Below, piece by piece: positions 16,427 through 25,475 of a stretch of DNA of 64,000 bases. The notes under the pieces were generated by a model. The model had not been told where the DNA came from, made no database searches, and worked only from the letters and a program-made list of their open reading frames with translations. Origin of the DNA: Halodesulfovibrio aestuarii (GTDB taxonomy: Bacteria; Desulfobacterota; Desulfovibrionia; Desulfovibrionales; Desulfovibrionaceae); NCBI RefSeq assembly GCF_050571805.1, contig NZ_CP192219.1, one strand, 5' to 3'. The position numbers and the translations under genes were made by a program. Numbering within the stretch: the first letter of the stretch is position 1; each line of letters starts with the position of its first letter.

Positions 16427-17245
16427 CTACTTTTCTAGCCAGTTAGCTAATTCAGCTTTAATGTCTGCTCCAAGGTCGATTGAAGGCTGCTTAATGCTGT
16501 TTGGTTGTCTTCTAAGAAGCTGTCTTAGGTAAGGATCCTTACTGCTCTGTAATCCTTCAAGATTTCCGCAGTAAGCAGCCTGACCCTGATTGATGACGAG
16601 AACATTGTCGGCAATTTTGTGCAGACTTTCTAAATCATGACTTACCACTATAATAGACATAGAAGGAAAATGTTCCTTCATGCTGAGTAACAGCTGATCC
16701 ATTTCTGCTGCGTTGATGGGATCAAGACCGGATGTCGGTTCGTCGCATAGTAAAATTTGGGGATCCATTACAATTGCTCGTGCAAGTCCCGCACGTTTTC
16801 TCATCCCGCCGGAAAGTTCGTTCGGGTAGTAGTCTATGTAGTCCGCAAGGCCGACTAAACCAAGTTTATGCAGCACAATTTTACGAATCGTTGCCTGCGG
16901 AAGTTTCGTATGTTCGGAAAGCGGCAGCCCGACATTCTGGCCAAGTGTGAGGGAACCAAGCAGGGCACCATCTTGAAAAAGTACTCCCATGCGGCGGCGA
17001 ATTTTTCTGAACTGTTTTGTATCCAGTGCAAAAAAGTCGTATCCACCAATCTGGATACTGCCTTGCATCGGGCGGTTGAGGCCAAGGATGTGCCGGAGAA
17101 GAGTTGATTTCCCACAACCGGATCCACCAAGAATGATAGATATTTTCCCGGCAGGAAGCTCGCCGTTAATACCTTTGAGGACTTTGGTATCATTATACCC
17201 TCCCCAGAGGTCTTGTATTTCAATGTCCCATGTAGTCGTTGACAT
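16427..17245 (-). CDS. mlaF: MlaF, ATPase of the phospholipid transporter
   Basis: This ABC ATPase of 272 residues has Walker A GGSGCGKST, signature LSGGMRKRAG and Walker B ILLCDEPTSGLDP. The LSGGMRKR form is typical of the Mla/Ttg2 branch. It lies 18 bases after mlaE. A C-terminal tail beyond the ATPase fold ends DIKAELANWLEK. No mlaB (STAS) gene follows, as in many non-enteric bacteria. Confidence 0.96.
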   Translation of the reverse strand: MSTTTWDIEIQDLWGGYNDTKVLKGINGELPAGKISIILGGSGCGKSTLLRHILGLNRPMQGSIQIGGYDFFALDTKQFRKIRRRMGVLFQDGALLGSLTLGQNVGLPLSEHTKLPQATIRKIVLHKLGLVGLADYIDYYPNELSGGMRKRAGLARAIVMDPQILLCDEPTSGLDPINAAEMDQLLLSMKEHFPSMSIIVVSHDLESLHKIADNVLVINQGQAAYCGNLEGLQSSKDPYLRQLLRRQPNSIKQPSIDLGADIKAELANWLEK

Positions 17246-17263
17246 AGCAATATCCGCCCTGCG

Positions 17264-18070
17264 TTATAAGAGGAAGGAAGTGATTACGTAGTCACTTACC
17301 AGAATTAGTACACAGGAAAGTACAACAGCGGCGGTTGTTGAGTTAGAAACACTTTCAGGGCCGACACTGTCTGTTCGTTTGTGCGTATTATACCCTTGGT
17401 AGCAGCTGATTGTGGCAACAATGATTCCGAAGACAAATGCTTTTAAAAAGCCTTCGGTGATATCCGACATGACAACACTGGTGTCGATTCTGTAGAAGTA
17501 TACACCGGAATTAATGCCGAGCATTGTAACACCAGTCAGATAGCCACCTAAAATGCCAATAACGTCGAAGAGTGCCGTAAGCAGCGGGAAGCATATAATG
17601 CTGGCTGCAATTCGTGGTGAAACAAGATAGGCCATCGGGTTGATGTCCATAACATCAAGTGCATCGATCTGGTCAGATATACGCATGACCCCGATTTCTG
17701 CTGCCATTGATGAGCCGGCACGACCGGTAACCATTATTGCAGTAAGAACTGGCCCTAGTTCGCGGATGAGTGTGAGAGATACCGCTGCTCCGAGCAATCC
17801 TTCAGAACCAAATTTGACCAGTGTATAGTATCCTTGAAGCCCTAGTACCATACCGGTAAATATTCCGATAAGCGAAATAACGAAAAGGGATTTAGACCCG
17901 ATAAAATACACCTGACGAATAATTTTAGTCAGTTGCTTCGGGGAGGAGACGATGAGGCTGGCACCTTCTAAGAAAAAAAGAAAAATTTCCCCCAGACTAT
18001 TGACGAAATCGATAGTTGAGCGGCCAAGCGCGGCTATCGGGTTAGTCTGGAAGCCTGTTTGCTGTTGCAT
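17264..18070 (-). CDS. mlaE: MlaE, permease of the phospholipid transporter
   Basis: MlaE is the inner-membrane permease of the MlaFED complex. The protein has five to six membrane segments and the conserved stretch ELGPVLTAIMVTGRAGSSMAAEIG followed by ALDVMDINPM. I chose the ATG at 18070 because AAGGAG lies nine bases upstream; an in-frame ATG at 18130 has a weaker site. The gene follows the SPOR-protein gene by about 100 bases on the same strand. Confidence 0.94.
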   Translation of the reverse strand: MQQQTGFQTNPIAALGRSTIDFVNSLGEIFLFFLEGASLIVSSPKQLTKIIRQVYFIGSKSLFVISLIGIFTGMVLGLQGYYTLVKFGSEGLLGAAVSLTLIRELGPVLTAIMVTGRAGSSMAAEIGVMRISDQIDALDVMDINPMAYLVSPRIAASIICFPLLTALFDVIGILGGYLTGVTMLGINSGVYFYRIDTSVVMSDITEGFLKAFVFGIIVATISCYQGYNTHKRTDSVGPESVSNSTTAAVVLSCVLILVSDYVITSFLL

Positions 18071-18170
18071 GAATGCAGGCTCCTTATGGTCACAAATTGA
18101 ATCGGGGGATGATAGAGAAGTTACTATCATCCCGTCAAGTGAAGCCTTGTGATTCTGCAGTAATAACTTG

Positions 18171-18980
18171 TTAACGCTGCTTTTTCTTTTTCAATAACGG
18201 ATTGCTGTATCCTGCGACAGCAAGACGGCTTTTGAAGCCTGAGAGATCTGCAGGAGAACCGACAAAGTGTACATTTACGCGATACCATTGAGTGGAGTTG
18301 ATAACTGCAGTGGCTAACGATGTTGTAAATCCTTTAGCCGCGATGGTCTTGCGAAGTGTGGATGCAGCCTCTTTATTAGTAGATGCGGCAACCTGATAAA
18401 TGTATTCAAATTGAACAGCATTTTTTTCAAGTGCTGCTTGTTGGTTTTGTACAGATGGTTTGGATTCCGTAGTCTTTTTAGGTATTGGTACAACCTTTTG
18501 GGGAGCTACGTGAGCCGTTTTTTGATGCGTCGCAACAACGTGTGCTGTTTTAGGCTTGCGTGCAGTGGCCGGACTATTTGATGCTTCCTTGGCTTTTAAC
18601 TGCTCAAAAAAGTTTAACTGCTCAGGTTTGATAACGCTCTCTTTTTGCTGTTCTGTAATGGGCTTGGCCTGTGCAGTGCTAAGAGGGCGCGTTGCGGATG
18701 AGTTGCTGGAACTTGCTGAAGTCTCCGAACCAATATTCTGTTCAATAGGCATAAGAGGAGCTTCTGCCACTTGCTGCTGCGAGGGCATAAGGTGCTTCAG
18801 TTCCGGCACTGCTTCTTCCGGCTGGTAGCCTCGGCCTACAAGCAGGCCAAAGATAAAGACCCAGACAAATCCGACAAGAATAATGACGTTCAGGCCAATA
18901 AGCTCAGGAAGACGCAGGGAAAAAGTGAAAAGCTTTTTCCCTGTGTCTTTATCTTTTGATGTAATCGGTGCAAAGCCCAT
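18171..18980 (-). CDS. Membrane-anchored SPOR-domain protein
   Basis: The 269-residue protein has a short cytosolic N terminus, one membrane segment (about 28-50) and a long Ala/Ser/Pro/Lys-rich periplasmic linker. A C-terminal SPOR domain (about 190-265; YIYQVAASTNKEAA) follows. SPOR domains bind denuded peptidoglycan at division sites. Its place between argS and the mla genes suggests an envelope role linked to division, by inference only. It follows argS by 24 bases. Confidence 0.88.
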   Translation of the reverse strand: MGFAPITSKDKDTGKKLFTFSLRLPELIGLNVIILVGFVWVFIFGLLVGRGYQPEEAVPELKHLMPSQQQVAEAPLMPIEQNIGSETSASSSNSSATRPLSTAQAKPITEQQKESVIKPEQLNFFEQLKAKEASNSPATARKPKTAHVVATHQKTAHVAPQKVVPIPKKTTESKPSVQNQQAALEKNAVQFEYIYQVAASTNKEAASTLRKTIAAKGFTTSLATAVINSTQWYRVNVHFVGSPADLSGFKSRLAVAGYSNPLLKKKKQR

Positions 18981-19004
18981 TCAGGCAAACATCCTATAGT
19001 TAAA

Positions 19005-20651
19005 TTACATAGATTCAGGTGCTTCAACACCCACAAGGCTAAGCCCGTTACGGATTACCTTGGAAACACTCTGGAGCAGGCAAAGGCGTGCTGCAATGAT
19101 GTTTTCATCCTTAGCATTAAGGATTGGGTTGTTAGCGTAGAAGCTGTGCAATGCACTTGCGAGTTCCTGCACGTAGAAACTAATCTGGTGCGGAGCAAGC
19201 TGACGTGCTGCTGAATCAACAACATCTTCAAATTGATCGAGAAGCTTGATCAAGTCAAGTTCGCTGTCTTCTTTTATTGCAGAAAGGATTTCAGCGGTTG
19301 CTTTTTCAGGTACTGTAATGCCGCGTTCCGTGGCTTTTCGCAGAACAGAACAGATACGTGCATTTGCGTACTGTACATAGTACACAGGATTGTCCATAGA
19401 TTTTTGTTTCACCAGCTCAAGGTCGAAGTCGAGGTGACTGTCGCTTTTGCGGGAAAGGAACATGAAGCGTGCAGCATCACAACCAACATCTTTAACAACT
19501 TCTTCCAGTGTGTCGAACTGACCTGCACGGGTGGACATAGCAATCTGTTCACCATTACGGAGCAAGTTGACAAGCTGAATGAGAATTACGTCAAAGCTTT
19601 CTTTTGGTTTGCCTAATGCTTCAACAGCTGCGCGCATACGCGGAACATACCCGTGGTGGTCTGCTCCCCAGATGTCTACGTTCAATTCAAAACCACGGTC
19701 ATATTTATTGTCGTGGTATGCGATATCTGAAGCAAAGTAGGTGAGGGAGCCGTCGGACTTACGCAGAACGCGGTCTTTATCGTCACCGAATTCAGTGGTG
19801 CGGAACCAGAGAGCGCCGTCCTGTTCAAAAGCGAGACCGGCTTCTTTAAGGCGGTTGAATGTCTTTTCGACAGCACCGGCGCTAACGAGAGAACGCTCTG
19901 AGAACCAGTTCTGATGTTCAACACGGAATTCACCAAGGTCTTTCTTGATGCCGTCGAGAATCTGGTTGAGAGCATATTCGCGGCAGATTTCAAGAGCATC
20001 GTCTTTTTTCAGCAGATCCGGATGCAGTTCCAGAACTTCTTTTGCGATGTCTTTAATGTATTCGCCACGATAAAAATCTTCAGGATCAGGAAGGTCTTCA
20101 CCTTCAAGCTGTCGGGCACGGAAGAGAACAGACTGGCCAAGGATAAGCATCTGACGGCCTGCGTCATTGATGTAGTATTCGGTGTACACGTCGTATCCGG
20201 CAAAACGCAGAAGGCGTGCAAGGCTGTCGCCGACAGCTGCACCGCGGCCATGGCCAATGTGCAGCGGACCGGTAGGGTTTGCAGAAACGTATTCAACCTG
20301 AACTTTTTTACCTTTACCTTGATCGACAGAGCCGAAGGCTTCTCCGCGTTCTTCGATAATAGCAATGGTGTTTCTCCAGAAATCAACGGAGAAAGTGATG
20401 TTCAAGAAGCCCGGGCCTGCAATCTCAACGTTGTCAATCATTGGATCTTCAATGAGTTTTTCAGCGATGAGAGAAGCAAGTTCGCGCGGGTTACGTTTTG
20501 CAGGTTTGGCCAGAACCATGGCAATGTTTGCCGCCATGTCACCGAACTTTTTCTCTTTTGGAGGTTCAATGGTTGTTCTGGCAGGCCATTCAAGATCAAG
20601 GTCAGCCACAATTGCTTGCAGAGCTGTGTATAAATGATTCTTCGCGCGCAT
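19005..20651 (-). CDS. argS: Arginyl-tRNA synthetase
   Basis: ArgRS charges tRNA-Arg. The 548-residue class I enzyme has the N-terminal Add1 domain, the HIGH signature (NPTGPLHIGHGRG), and a KMSK-equivalent reading AMSTRAGQF, a normal degeneration in this enzyme. The C-terminal DALR anticodon domain includes SALHSFYANNPI. It appears to head a transcription unit that continues into the SPOR protein and mla genes. A hairpin at 20691-20720 lies in its leader. Confidence 0.97.
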   Translation of the reverse strand: MRAKNHLYTALQAIVADLDLEWPARTTIEPPKEKKFGDMAANIAMVLAKPAKRNPRELASLIAEKLIEDPMIDNVEIAGPGFLNITFSVDFWRNTIAIIEERGEAFGSVDQGKGKKVQVEYVSANPTGPLHIGHGRGAAVGDSLARLLRFAGYDVYTEYYINDAGRQMLILGQSVLFRARQLEGEDLPDPEDFYRGEYIKDIAKEVLELHPDLLKKDDALEICREYALNQILDGIKKDLGEFRVEHQNWFSERSLVSAGAVEKTFNRLKEAGLAFEQDGALWFRTTEFGDDKDRVLRKSDGSLTYFASDIAYHDNKYDRGFELNVDIWGADHHGYVPRMRAAVEALGKPKESFDVILIQLVNLLRNGEQIAMSTRAGQFDTLEEVVKDVGCDAARFMFLSRKSDSHLDFDLELVKQKSMDNPVYYVQYANARICSVLRKATERGITVPEKATAEILSAIKEDSELDLIKLLDQFEDVVDSAARQLAPHQISFYVQELASALHSFYANNPILNAKDENIIAARLCLLQSVSKVIRNGLSLVGVEAPESM

Positions 20652-20935
20652 GTCTTTCCATTCACGTATAAAGTTGAGTATATCAAATAAGCTAAAGCAA
20701 AGTGTGTCGCATGCTTTAGCGGGTCTAACGTATTGTCTCAGGAGATTCTCCAGAGGACGGGGTGTTTGGTGCCCCGATACTCCGCAAGGGGAGAAGCTCC
20801 ATTTACCATAGTACGGTTGCGTCTGATATCGTTAATTATTCTTACAAGATGTGTGAAAATAATAAGCGACAAAAAAGGAACTAATCTTTCTAGCAAACTT
20901 TTCGATGGCTGAAAAGACGTGCTTGAGGGGTAACT
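20652..20935 (-). promoter_or_regulatory. Stem-rich leader region upstream of argS
   Basis: This gap between fabD and argS holds no convincing gene. It contains several short stems: GCTAAAGC/GCTTTAGC (20691-20698 with 20713-20720), CGGGG/CCCCG (20758-20776) and CTCC/GGAG (20780-20793). The first lies about 40 bases before the argS start. A regulatory leader is possible. No T-box sequence is recognised. Confidence 0.35.
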
Positions 20936-20967
20936 CCGGCAGCGTATAGAATTTATTACGCTGCCGG
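20936..20967 (-). terminator. GC-rich stem after fabD
   Basis: CCGGCAGCGTA pairs with TACGCTGCCGG, extended by a TAAC/GTTA pairing. It starts nine bases after the fabD stop. No T-run follows, so termination is likely but not certain. Confidence 0.6.
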
Positions 20968-20975
20968 TTACAGAA

Positions 20976-21932
20976 TTATTTTGTTGTCTTAAACGTTTCA
21001 ACAGCTTCAAGGCTGCCCAGATTCAGACTTTCCCATTCGGAAGAGTCTGCAACTGGTTTTAAAATCTGTCCGAGCATTTTGGAAAGAACACCTTTTGGAC
21101 CAACTTCAACAAACTGACGAATGCCAGCGTTGAACTGGTTGGTAATGGTATCAATCCAAAATACTGAAGATGTCATCTGCTTTGGCATAATCTCTTCGAG
21201 ATCAGTGGACTTAGTTGCAGGCTTGCCTGTAACGTTGCAGTATATTGGGTACTTAGGGTTGTTCCAGGAAAGCTTTGCAAAGTAGCTGGAAAGTTCTTTA
21301 GCAGCATCAGCCATGAGCGGGCTATGAAACGCACCGGAAACTTTCAAAGGAATCGCACGGCCTTTTTGTTCTTTGATCTTAACCCCGGCTTCCGCAATAG
21401 CTGTTTTGGTGCCGGAAAGAACAAACTGACCCGGTGTGTTGTAGTTAGCAATGCGAATCATTTCCCCTGTAGATTCTGCAACTTCTGCAACAACAGCCTC
21501 AACAGCTTCAAGCTTCATTTTCATTGCAGCAGCCATTGCGCCGCTGCCGCTTGGGTCAGCTTCTGCCATAAGGCGGCCACGTAAGGAGACAGCTTCAAGA
21601 ACAGCTTCAACGGAAAGAGCCTCGGAAGCAGCAAGTGCGCTGAATTCACCTAAAGAATGACCAGCCATGCAAGTAGGACGTAATGAGCCGGAAGCTTCAA
21701 TCCACAGGCCGATGTTTACGAGAGTAAGCGCAGGCTGCAAGTTACGGGTATCTGCCATGGCGGCTTCGTCGCCATCCCAGTATATTCCGCGGAGATCAAT
21801 GCCGCTGATTTTTTCAGCTTTTTTCCATAAAGACATGACGTCTGCATTTGTTTCTGCAACATCACGTCCCATGTTCGGCTCCTGCGAGCCCTGTCCCGGA
21901 AAGAGAACAGCTATATCGGTGTTCATTGTCAT
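20976..21932 (-). CDS. fabD: Malonyl-CoA:ACP transacylase
   Basis: FabD loads malonate on acyl carrier protein for fatty-acid synthesis. The protein has the N-terminal LFPGQGSQ, the nucleophile motif GHSLGEFSAL, and the later GAFHSPLM with the catalytic histidine. I chose the ATG at 21932 with GAG seven bases upstream; an in-frame GTG at 21944 and an ATG at 21926 are alternatives. The gene stands apart from other fab genes in this window. The C-terminal tail after LGQILKP is a little longer than usual. Confidence 0.95.
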   Translation of the reverse strand: MTMNTDIAVLFPGQGSQEPNMGRDVAETNADVMSLWKKAEKISGIDLRGIYWDGDEAAMADTRNLQPALTLVNIGLWIEASGSLRPTCMAGHSLGEFSALAASEALSVEAVLEAVSLRGRLMAEADPSGSGAMAAAMKMKLEAVEAVVAEVAESTGEMIRIANYNTPGQFVLSGTKTAIAEAGVKIKEQKGRAIPLKVSGAFHSPLMADAAKELSSYFAKLSWNNPKYPIYCNVTGKPATKSTDLEEIMPKQMTSSVFWIDTITNQFNAGIRQFVEVGPKGVLSKMLGQILKPVADSSEWESLNLGSLEAVETFKTTK

Positions 21933-22115
21933 AACTATGCTCACATTTTTGTTTGATTCATTTTTTATAAGTCGCTTGGTACAGCCTAATAGGCTATCTC
22001 AGTTTCTCTTGCAAGAGAAGACAAGGTACAGTACCACGTAGCCCGTAGTGAACACCACTAAGGCGGCACAGAACTTTTGTATATGTTATGTCGTTAGCAA
22101 GTAAGGATAGATACC

Positions 22116-22760
22116 GTGAAGAAAAATGATTCTCCAACTGTTGCTGATGTAGCCCGACTGCTTAAGCGAGAAGGTTTTACACCATCTGAGTCAGAACTCG
22201 AGGCCCTAACAGGGTACCTCAATCTTGTCATGAAGTGGAACAAGGTCATGAATCTTGTGGGACCATACTCATGGCAGGATGCTCTTACTATCCTTATTAT
22301 CGACAGCTTACATCTTAACAAGTTTTTGCGTTCCTTGTCACTTCCATCAACACCAGTTACATGGGATTTTGGTGCAGGGGCCGGACTTCCCGGCATTCCG
22401 CTTCGGGCCTTGTGGCATGAGGGGGAATATTACCTTGTTGATGTGCGTGAAAAACGCACCATGTTTATGGAACAAACTGTGAAGCGGCTGGGAATCTCTA
22501 ATACAACTGTATACAAGGGGCGTGTGGAAGACTTCATGGAAGAACATGAACCGGCAGACCTCATGCTCAGCCGAGCCTTTATGCCATGGAAAAAACTTCT
22601 CGATCTCGTAGGCCCAAAGATAAAGGATCAGGGGCGGATTGTTGTCCTCGCTCTTGAATCAGTGCCAAGCGACCTTACGGAAGGCTGGAACGTTGAAAAA
22701 GAAATTTCATATAAAGTTGGCAAGGATACCAGATTCTTTTGGTCGCTGGTCAAAGCGTAA
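22116..22760 (+). CDS. rsmG: 16S rRNA (guanine527-N7)-methyltransferase RsmG
   Basis: RsmG (GidB) methylates G527 of 16S rRNA with S-adenosylmethionine. The 214-residue protein shows the family segments KWNKVMNLVGP, the AdoMet site DFGAGAGLPGIPL, and VDVREKRTMFMEQ. The start is a GTG at 22116 with AAGGA upstream. It is a single-gene unit with a terminator at 22806-22847. It is not paired with mnmG or parA here. Confidence 0.94.
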   Translation: MKKNDSPTVADVARLLKREGFTPSESELEALTGYLNLVMKWNKVMNLVGPYSWQDALTILIIDSLHLNKFLRSLSLPSTPVTWDFGAGAGLPGIPLRALWHEGEYYLVDVREKRTMFMEQTVKRLGISNTTVYKGRVEDFMEEHEPADLMLSRAFMPWKKLLDLVGPKIKDQGRIVVLALESVPSDLTEGWNVEKEISYKVGKDTRFFWSLVKA

Positions 22761-22805
22761 CCGTTGAGCTTGTGAGATGTTCTTATATCTCAGTGCGTAA
22801 AAGTT

Positions 22806-22847
22806 AAAAAAGGCTGTACCTTGTGAAAAGGACAGCCTTTTTATTTT
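22806..22847 (+). terminator. Terminator after rsmG
   Basis: AAAAAGGCTGT pairs with ACAGCCTTTTT, with an inner CCTT/AAGG pairing, followed by TTATTTT. Confidence 0.93.
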
Positions 22848-23017
22848 GCAAAATGTAGTCGAGCATACGCCGTGAGGTTACGAAAGTAACGGGCTAAACT
22901 CGTAGGTAAAAGGTTTTGAAGAGTTCATAGAAGCCTTTTTTCAAAAAGGGTCTCTGGCCTGATTGGGCAAGCACTGCATGGGCGCCGAAATCTTTCGCAG
23001 ACGTATTTTTTGTGAAC

Positions 23018-23233
23018 TTACTTAGTGCCGGTTAAGGCGCCGAGCTGAGAATTTTTAAAGATAAGCTTGGTTGCGGTTTCGTCCGCTACTTCGGCTACAT
23101 CCATAAGCGTTTCGAGGAACTCAAGCATTTCGAGACGGCGTTCTTCAGGAGAGCATTCAAAGTCTTCCTGCATGTGGCCGGATGTCATGTATTCTTCGAG
23201 TTCCTGAAGGTATTTTAAATGTAGGGCAGCCAT
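23018..23233 (-). CDS. Small acidic helical protein, 71 residues
   Basis: I do not recognise this family. From the ATG at 23233 (AAGGAG six bases upstream) the protein is about 71 residues, acidic and largely helical, with LEMLEFLETLMDVAEVADE as its core. It lies about 80 bases downstream of rlmH on the same strand and may be co-transcribed. No signal peptide or cysteine pair is seen beyond one Cys. Confidence 0.7.
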   Translation of the reverse strand: MAALHLKYLQELEEYMTSGHMQEDFECSPEERRLEMLEFLETLMDVAEVADETATKLIFKNSQLGALTGTK

Positions 23234-23312
23234 GGTCTTCTCCTTGCTTTTATTTAGGCTGGGCACCTGTAGGGGCAGGTGAAACAGCGCGATAAGAATT
23301 AGTGTATTCTAC

Positions 23313-23792
23313 TTATTTAATTTCAACGTGATGATAGGGGCTACCGCGAAGGATAGCATCTGCACGATAGAGTTGTTCGTAGAGAACGACACGTGCCATC
23401 TCGTGAGTAAAGGTCATGGGCGACAGACTGATTTTGTATTGGCATTTTTTCAGTACTTCTTGTGACAGTCCGAACGCACCGCCGATAATGAGTGTCGGGG
23501 TGCGGTTGTTGTCCATGCTGATTCGGTCAAGCATCTGGGAAAATTTTACAGAGGTGTATGTTTTTCCGTGCTCATCCATACAGATAGGTATATCTGTGGG
23601 GGCGAGGGCAGCGAGAATCCGTTTGCCTTCTTCGTTGTTACGTTCGAGCGGCTTCATTTTTGCGTTGCCGTCTTTAACGGTGATCTCTTGAAATTTATAA
23701 CTGCGCTTCAAGCGGGTAATGTAGTGATCTGCTGCATCTGCCCAGAAGCGTTCTTTAATTTTGCCCACGGCAACAATTTTAAGCTGAATCAT
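23313..23792 (-). CDS. rlmH: 23S rRNA (pseudouridine1915-N3)-methyltransferase RlmH
   Basis: RlmH methylates pseudouridine 1915 of 23S rRNA in assembled ribosomes. The 159-residue SPOUT protein is of normal length. Visible motifs are the N-terminal KIVAVGKIKE, the AdoMet knot with LIIGGAFGLS, the segment SPMTFTHEMARVVLYEQLYRA and the C-terminal YHVEIK. It is divergent from the threonylcarbamoyl-AMP synthase gene. Confidence 0.97.
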   Translation of the reverse strand: MIQLKIVAVGKIKERFWADAADHYITRLKRSYKFQEITVKDGNAKMKPLERNNEEGKRILAALAPTDIPICMDEHGKTYTSVKFSQMLDRISMDNNRTPTLIIGGAFGLSQEVLKKCQYKISLSPMTFTHEMARVVLYEQLYRADAILRGSPYHHVEIK

Positions 23793-23897
23793 GTAGGTAC
23801 TCCATCATTGGAGATATATTCGGGTTGATAATCCGTATTGGCTGCCTGTGTATCGTGTAATGGGCAGTTTCTCAATGAAAAGGATAGAGGTAGTTTT

Positions 23898-24536
23898 ATG
23901 ACTATATCAACATTTAGCATTTCCGAAGCAGTAGCAGCCCTTAAACAGGGTGAAGTTATTTGTTATCCCACCGAAACATTTTACGCTGTGGGTTGTAACG
24001 CGCTCGACCCGCTTGCAGTAGAATCTGTATACAAGGTTAAGAAGCGTTCAGACTCCATGCCGTTACCGGTACTTATCGGCAGCATGGAGCAATTACCGCT
24101 GGTAACAGAAGTAACGTCTGAAATCGTGCAGGCGCTGGCAAACCGCTTCTGGCCCGGTTCATTATCTATTCTTGTGACTGCATCTGACCGCATTTCCCCT
24201 GTACTTACCGGCGAAACAGGCAGGGTCGCAGTTCGTGTTACGCCGCATCCTGTAGCGCAGCAATTGTGTCTTGAGGCAGGAGTGCCGCTTGTTTCTACCA
24301 GTGCCAATCTGAGTGGGCGTCCGGCCGTGATTGCCGCATCAGAAATTGATCCTGAGCTCTTAGAGAATGTAGCTGGCGTGGTGAATCTTGAACCGGCTCC
24401 GGCTGGCGGGTTACCATCAACTCTTATCGAGATCGTAGGGCCCCGTGCAGTAAGCATTGTCCGCAATGGCGCTGTTTCCGGTATTGAGTTGCGCACATCA
24501 GGCCTTGCGGTTGTACCGCGTGTGGCTGGTGCGTAA
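23898..24536 (+). CDS. L-threonylcarbamoyladenylate synthase (YrdC/Sua5 family)
   Basis: Members of this family make threonylcarbamoyl-AMP from threonine, bicarbonate and ATP for the t6A modification of tRNAs that read ANN codons. The YrdC domain is complete: VICYPTETFYAVGCNA, then KKRSDSMPLPVLIGS, RFWPGSLSI and PLVSTSANLSGRPA. At 212 residues it has no C-terminal Sua5 domain. I chose the ATG at 23898 with AGAGG upstream, which puts the conserved core at the usual distance from the start. Confidence 0.93.
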   Translation: MTISTFSISEAVAALKQGEVICYPTETFYAVGCNALDPLAVESVYKVKKRSDSMPLPVLIGSMEQLPLVTEVTSEIVQALANRFWPGSLSILVTASDRISPVLTGETGRVAVRVTPHPVAQQLCLEAGVPLVSTSANLSGRPAVIAASEIDPELLENVAGVVNLEPAPAGGLPSTLIEIVGPRAVSIVRNGAVSGIELRTSGLAVVPRVAGA

Positions 24537-24792
24537 TTTTCTAGAGATATACTTAAGAATGGCAAAAAGCAAAGAACACTCTCTGGTCGTATACCATGCT
24601 GAGAGTAAAAAGTTTTTTGCACTATTATCGGCCTCTCTTGAGACTGGTTCAAATCTTTTGACAAAATGCAGGGTGTGATTTTTTTTGTGTATATTGGGAA
24701 TGCTACGGTTACCAAAGTCTAGGAAGATTCTAAGATGATCTAAGATAAAGTGGCATCTTTTGTGCAAAACATTTCATATCCTTCTTTTTTTT
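24537..24792 (+). other. Gene-free stretch before an isolated terminator
   Basis: About 256 bases separate the stop of the YrdC gene from a strong terminator at 24793-24829. No open frame with a ribosome site is seen. The stretch could be a long 3' untranslated region or could hold a small RNA gene; neither can be shown from sequence alone. Confidence 0.35.
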
Positions 24793-24829
24793 AAAAGCGC
24801 CTCTCTAGTGGTCAGAGAGGTGCTTTTTT
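24793..24829. terminator. Strong terminator upstream of the NUDIX gene
   Basis: A 14-bp stem with one G-T pair (24793-24806 with 24814-24827) has a seven-base loop and a T-run. It lies far from the nearest upstream stop codon. Confidence 0.92.
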
Positions 24830-24899
24830 GTTGTACTTCCTAAACTTGTCACACAAGAATATACATATGATCATGTTATGTAAGAAAGGAGAGAGACTT

Positions 24900-25361
24900 A
24901 TGAGTATAACGCACGATATACCGTGTCCTAATTGTTCTGCGCCTGTCACCATGTACCGTAATCCAGCACCGACAGTTGATATTGTTATTTATGATCCCAT
25001 AAGAGGCGTTGTACTGATAGAGCGCGCCAACGAACCTCATGGATGGGCTTTGCCCGGCGGCTTTATTGATTATGGTGAAACCTGTGAGGCCGCTGCAATT
25101 CGTGAGGCAAAAGAAGAGACAAATCTGGATGTGGTTCTAACAGAACTCATTGGTGTGTATTCCGACCCAACGAGGGACCCAAGACACCACACTATGAGTG
25201 TTGCGTATAGTGCTGTGGCAAATGATGTTTCGATGTTAACCGCAGGGGATGATGCACAAAATGCACGGTTCTTTCCTCTGGAAGCCTTGCCGCACATAGT
25301 CTTTGACCACAATCTGATTGTGGCAGATTTTGCAAACCGTCTTAAAAGATTGAACAAGTAA
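24900..25361 (+). CDS. NUDIX hydrolase
   Basis: NUDIX enzymes cleave nucleoside diphosphates linked to another group. The box is complete: GGFIDYGETCEAAAIREAKEE (first and last parts give G-x5-E-x7-RE-x2-EE). The protein of 153 residues also begins with a CPNC motif that may be half of a metal-binding ribbon. The start at 24900 is set by AAAGGAGAG. The substrate cannot be predicted. It precedes glgA by about 115 bases, with a stem between. Confidence 0.92.
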   Translation: MSITHDIPCPNCSAPVTMYRNPAPTVDIVIYDPIRGVVLIERANEPHGWALPGGFIDYGETCEAAAIREAKEETNLDVVLTELIGVYSDPTRDPRHHTMSVAYSAVANDVSMLTAGDDAQNARFFPLEALPHIVFDHNLIVADFANRLKRLNK

Positions 25362-25417
25362 TAAGCCCGAAACGATAAATAATGTCCTGAAAAAAGTAGG
25401 TGCGCTATCTTCGTTAC

Positions 25418-25447
25418 AGGTCGACATTTACACGGATGTCGGCCTTT
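25418..25447 (+). terminator. Possible weak terminator between NUDIX gene and glgA
   Basis: CGACAT pairs with ATGTCG, extended by AGG/CCT across a mismatch, followed by TTTC. The T-run is short, so readthrough into glgA is possible. Confidence 0.4.
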
Positions 25448-25475
25448 CAATACGAAAACTAACGAGGAGTTTAGT

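Noticed and set aside
24658..24695. Promoter TTGACA with TATATT for a small RNA
   Set aside because: The spacer would be 26 bases, too long for a standard sigma-70 promoter.
23981..24715. Open frame of 244 codons on the minus strand opposite the YrdC gene
   Set aside because: The YrdC frame has clear family motifs. The antisense product is Ser/Thr/Pro/Arg-rich with no motif.
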